Shown here piece by piece: positions 60,356 to 64,000 of a DNA stretch of 64,000 bases. Below the pieces are notes generated by a model, which was given only the letters and a program-made list of their open reading frames with translations, did no database searches and had not been told where the DNA came from. How positions within the stretch are numbered: the stretch's first letter is position 1; each line of letters opens with the position of its first letter. The position numbers were made by a program, and so were the translations under genes. The stretch covers positions 104,298,893 to 104,362,892 of the forward strand of contig CM077594.1 in assembly GCA_039654915.1 (NCBI GenBank), read 5' to 3'. The stretch comes from Aquilaria yunnanensis (taxonomy: Eukaryota; Streptophyta; Magnoliopsida; Malvales; Thymelaeaceae).

Positions 60356-61164
60356 AAAGATTTTCAACACAAATCTAAACCATCAAACACTATAACTTAC
60401 TAGAAGTAAACTACCCAGAAATTTTTTGGCACAACAATCAACTTTGCATAAACCCATACTAGAAAAAATTTTAAAAAAATCAGAATAACTAGAATCAAGC
60501 AGCAAAATACACCTATCTAGGCCGTAGCTTTCCCTGTCGTGTGTGATGTCCAAATAAACATCACCACAGCCATCACCATTGAACATGGGTAAAAGAAAAA
60601 AAATTTGAGCTTACCCTATTTTGCATCTGTTAGATATTGAACTTTTATGGAGCAAACGCTAATTAATTAATTATCCCAAGAAAACAAAGAAACATACAAG
60701 AACAAAGCTTGTTGCATGAAGGAAGAAATTCAGTTCAATATCTCTCCATAAACCACAACAGCCGAAGATACCAAAACATACCATAATGATTGATCATCAC
60801 AATGCCAAAAGCACCACCACAATGCTAGATAAGATATCAGTATTGGAATGATCAGATAAGAAAATCAAAGTAGTAGCAAGGTTGAAGGACTAATGTAGAT
60901 AGGAAGCCCTAGAAAACAGGGGAAAAAAACTCTTATACCAATGGAGATGATAGAGAACCAACTGTAAAGCCAAGTTTGACTAGGACCAACTTGAATATAT
61001 ATATATATAAAGTGTTTGTCAAGAATGTTTTGGTGCAATTCGTGCAGTTCCATATTTGAGTGAGGAGATGAAATGACAAAGATGAGAATATGGGCCATTT
61101 TTAGTCAAAGTTAACAACTATAAATGCTATCCGAGTCACGTGATTACACATGTATGACTTCCGT
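60356..61164. other. Interior of the split TIR element, right part
   Basis: No coding sequence recognised; contains a (TA)n patch at 60996-61010. Origin from captured host DNA is possible but unsupported. Confidence 0.4.
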
Positions 61165-61286
61165 CTGTGGTGGACTAATTTGATATGAGTTCTCGAAAGT
61201 TCAAGGGCTATTGACATTCGAAGTTTAGTTAGAGGATCAATTAAACCGAGTTGACAAAGTTTAGGGGACTATTGTAATAATTGGCC

Positions 61287-61580
61287 TTTGTTTTTATATC
61301 GCATTTGCATGTAATTTTTTTTTTAGCAATATTAAACCCATCTAAAGCAGAAATTTATATGGGACTCAATTAAATATAAATGCTTAAAAGAATATTCGGC
61401 ACATGGATTTATGGGGTTCAATTTACATTTTTTTATATGTGATAGTACTGGTTGTTAATAATTAAAATTTAGGATTAGGATATGTCACAAGCACAATTAG
61501 ATTTTTGCATTATAGATATGTGATCTCCACCGACTAACCAACGATTGTAATTTATAACTAATAGCAATTTATATAGTTAC
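61287..61580. other. Short AT-rich spacer
   Basis: No gene or element terminus seen. Confidence 0.45.
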
Positions 61581-62291
61581 TGTTCAGTGGGAAAATCTCA
61601 TATAGCTAAGAAGGTGGGTTAAGTCAATATTTTATATAGTGACGAGGGCTCTCCATCTTTTACTGATTGATTTTAGATTTAATGTTTTAACACGGTATCA
61701 AAATAGATTTAAAACTGCCTCAATCATTGCAAAAAATAATCCACGTGATAGAGCTAAAACGGCTTACACGTGAGGGGACATATTAAGTGGGAAAATCTCA
61801 TATGGTCAATAAGAGGGATTAGGCCAAAGTTTTATATAGTGATAAGGCCTTTTCACCTGTTGTCAATTGGTTTTAGGTTGAACACATTAATATAGTATCA
61901 TAACAGATTCGAAATTGCCCCAATCATTACAATAAATAACCCACATGATAAAGCCGAAGTGGCCTACATGTGAGGGGGCATATTAAATGGAAAAATCTCA
62001 CATGGACAAGAAGAAGGGTTAAGCTAATACTTTATATAATAATGAGACATCTCCATCTATCGCCAATTAGTTTTAAGTTGAATGCTGTAATATGGAATCA
62101 AAGCAAATTTGAAACTGCCCCAGCTATTGTCAAAAATGACCTACATGATAGAGCCAAAGCGGCCTACACATGAAGGGGCGTGTTAAGTGGGAAAATCTCA
62201 TATGACCAATAAAAGAGTTAAGTCAATACTTTATATAGTGATGGAGTTTCTCCACCTATTATTAATTAGTTCTAGATTGGATGCTTTAACA
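61581..62291 (+). mobile_element. TRIM retrotransposon amplified as a 200-bp tandem array
   Basis: Four LTR-like copies start at 61581, 61781, 61981 and 62181, exactly 200 bp apart. Each is about 112 bp (TGTTAAGTGGGAAAATCTCA ... TTTAACA or a worn version). After the first three comes a primer site (CGGTATCAAAATAG at 61693, TAGTATCATAACAG at 61893, TGGAATCAAAGCA at 62093; compare TGGTATCAAAGC) and about 88 bp ending in a purine tract GTGAGGGG just before the next LTR. The outer flanks read GTTAC and GATAC, a possible 5-bp target duplication with one change. No coding capacity: a terminal-repeat retrotransposon in miniature. Confidence 0.75.
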
Positions 62292-62492
62292 GATACTGAA
62301 ATTATTTTTATAACAAAAAATTAGTGAAATGAAATAAAAAAAACTAGACTGCAGATGATTTTTCTTGTAGCATATGCCACTTCTTTTTGTCATGTTGCCC
62401 TTACACATAATTATGCTTGACCGCATCCCCGTGAAACAAAGTTGACAAAGCAAAACAGAAAAAAACAAACTTTTGGTATAGTGAAAAATTGG

Positions 62493-62939
62493 GTAAATTA
62501 TGAAATTCCCCCCGTGGTTTGATATAATCTACATTTTATCCTCTTAATTTTTAAAAACCTACACTTTAGTCTATATTTCCTTTATAGTATCCAACAACAA
62601 TTTCTGAAACTATAAATTAAATAATCTTATAACCATATTTCATTAATTTCAAAAAAAAAATTCATTGCTAATCGACATTTAAAAATACTAATATTCATTT
62701 ATAAGAAGAAAAACGTATCTATATAAAGGAAAAACTGATAATTGAAAATGTTTATTAACTATAAAAAAAATATTGAAAAACCCAACATTACTGGAAGATA
62801 ACTATCGTATAGTTTAAATTACAGTTTCAAAAGTTGTTATTAGACAGTATAAAAGAACCAGAGGCAAAGTGTAGGTTTTAAAAAATAAAGTGGGCAAACT
62901 ATAGGTTAGGGTAACTCTCAGGGATAATTGTAACTTTCC
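62493..62939. mobile_element. MITE with TIRs of about 120 bp and target duplication
   Basis: The first about 120 bp and the reverse complement of the last about 120 bp align throughout, sharing TTTTAAAA(A)CCTACACTTT, TTTTATA(G/C)TGTCTAA-type and TTTTGAAACTGTAATTT-type blocks. Both flanks carry AGTGAAAAATTGG (62480-62492; right copy 62940-62953 with one extra A). Long TIRs and a target duplication of about 9-13 bp suggest a Mutator-type MITE. Confidence 0.7.
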
Positions 62940-62953
62940 AGTGAAAAAATTGG

Positions 62954-64000
62954 TCATACTTCTCTCTCAAATAAGGTAAAATCTAAATTTGGTATCTTAA
63001 TTTTGAGGTTTATCATAAAGTGGTCCATTAACTCTAATAGTGACTATTTAAGTTTCTAACTCAACTAGTGTGTCTTATGTTGGTCTATTCTATCATTTGA
63101 GCTGTTATTTTGATTGAAACTTGTCTATGTGGTTCTCAAAATGTCACATGACTTCCTCTTTAACGAAAATGGATGACTATATTGTATAGAAATGAAAATT
63201 CATACCCAAACTTACACAAACATATAATTTTTTGGGACTTGAAACATAGATTAACCCTACTTAATCAGATCAATTCTTCGAAAATGGGTTGGAAAAATTT
63301 CTTTCCTTTTCTTGATACCTAGCATGATGACAGCCAAAGATTGGTCAAATTTGGGGCCGGAGGCGAAAGGATGGCGGCTTGGGATTGAACTAAAGGTAGA
63401 AAAAAATGATAAAGGAGAAGAAGAAGGTGCAGTAGTAGCAAAGTAGTTGTGGCAACAGCTACGCCACTTTTTGTGCAAATGTGGCATTTTGATGGCGGGT
63501 TGAGGTGACTTGGCATTTGGGTTTCTATTGCCCGATGGCTTTTAAATCAGCCCTCCAGCTTTGGCCATTTTTTGGGATTTTGGGTCGATTCAATCATAGC
63601 AAAATTTGGCTTCTAATTAAGAAAGATTTTGGAGATTGGTCGGATTAGCCTTAGGTTTTACTCCTCAAATCGATGCCTCATTCTTATAGTTATCGACAGC
63701 CACCGTATGATCTACTAGCCCAATGACCTCACATTTCCTTGAATTGAGGCCTCATTTTTGTAAGGTTCAATCATAATCGACCTATGTTCGAATTTTGGGT
63801 CGATTCAACCTCTTTTCAGAACAAAAAAAAAAGTCAAAATAAAAAACTCCTATAAAGATTAATAGTTAGATAAAATAGAGTTGTTAGGGTGAAAAAGAGA
63901 AGAAAAGTCGACAAGCTCACTGGTAAGAATTGAGGAGGAAGATGGAGTTTGGATTCTCTATATTTCAAGTTTATAAGATTATGTGTTTGTGTTAGTTTAG
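62954..64000. other. Right end of window: possible start of a further TIR element, no gene
   Basis: The phrases at 62960-63175 ('ggtatcttaattttgaggtttatcataaagtgg', 'caaaatgtcacatgac') resemble long TIRs of plant Mutator-like elements, and 63250-63600 has a more gene-like composition with open frames (63257-63516 minus) but no recognised domain. The partner end would lie beyond the window. Confidence 0.35.

Larger units (their letters stand above)
55624..61286. mobile_element. TIR DNA element split by a Copia insertion
   Basis: The left arm (55624-55735) and the reverse complement of the right arm (61165-61286) share termini GGCC and ordered blocks: CCCTAAA(T/C)TTTGTCAACTC, AGCCCTTGAACTTTC and CATATCAAATYRAGT-type sequence, with similar spacing. 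Long TIRs suggest a Mutator-like element. Without the Copia insert the element would be about 1.3 kb. No transposase frame occurs in the remaining 55736-55964 and 60356-61164. The target duplication is not clear. Confidence 0.55.

Noticed and set aside
1..64000. CRISPR arrays, bacterial operons, riboswitches
   Set aside because: The direct repeats seen are irregular plant satellites, TRIMs or TIR elements; genes have introns and no Shine-Dalgarno logic.

Overview
The window is a piece of plant nuclear genome, almost certainly from a eudicot. It is AT-rich, its genes are split by GT-AG introns, and it carries plant-only gene families (shikimate kinase-like SKL1, an At2g33490-type BAR protein, a QALGGH zinc finger) and plant repeat families (Copia, TRIM, hAT, Mutator-like, Helitron, endogenous caulimovirid). 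The species cannot be named from the sequence. Nothing bacterial, no CRISPR array and no confident tRNA or rRNA gene was seen.

Four host genes can be rebuilt exon by exon, all on the minus strand. (1) 6312-6809: an intronless 165-aa C2H2 zinc-finger repressor with a C-terminal EAR motif. (2) 12519-15530: a five-exon, 712-aa Atos-like (FAM214/DUF4210) protein. (3) 17861-20309: a ten-exon, 302-aa chloroplast SKL1-type inactive shikimate kinase with a degraded P-loop. (4) 47243-52366: a nine-exon, 628-aa BAR-domain protein of the At2g33490 type with a long Pro/Ser-rich tail. Genes 2 and 3 are tandem neighbours. The four functions do not suggest a shared pathway.

Nearly everything else is mobile DNA. 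From left to right: the end of a Gypsy-type LTR (to 2025); a Mutator-like TIR element (about 3951-4985); a small hAT (7731-8603); a non-autonomous Helitron (20382-23154) that stops 72 bp before the SKL1 start codon; a 2.2-kb hAT with a perfect 8-bp target duplication (24734-26956) containing LTR-like sequence; a decayed Copia 5' end (30466-about 31400); a broken endogenous pararetrovirus of florendovirus type (about 31870-39200, minus strand) between diverged direct repeats; an AT-rich desert (39.5-44.3 kb); a tandem satellite with a roughly 160-190 bp period (44.4-45.7 kb); TIR elements at 52.8, 54.3 and 55.6-61.3 kb, the last split by a decayed Copia element (55965-about 60355); a TRIM amplified into a 200-bp tandem array (61581-62291); and a 447-bp MITE with long TIRs (62493-62939).

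The parts most worth a second look are the pararetrovirus (its second reading frame starts one base after the first one stops and continues through three stop codons), the Helitron that has replaced the SKL1 promoter, the TRIM array and the 44-kb satellite. Coordinates of exons and element ends were read by eye from splice sites, terminal motifs and target duplications. No alignment or database search was run.
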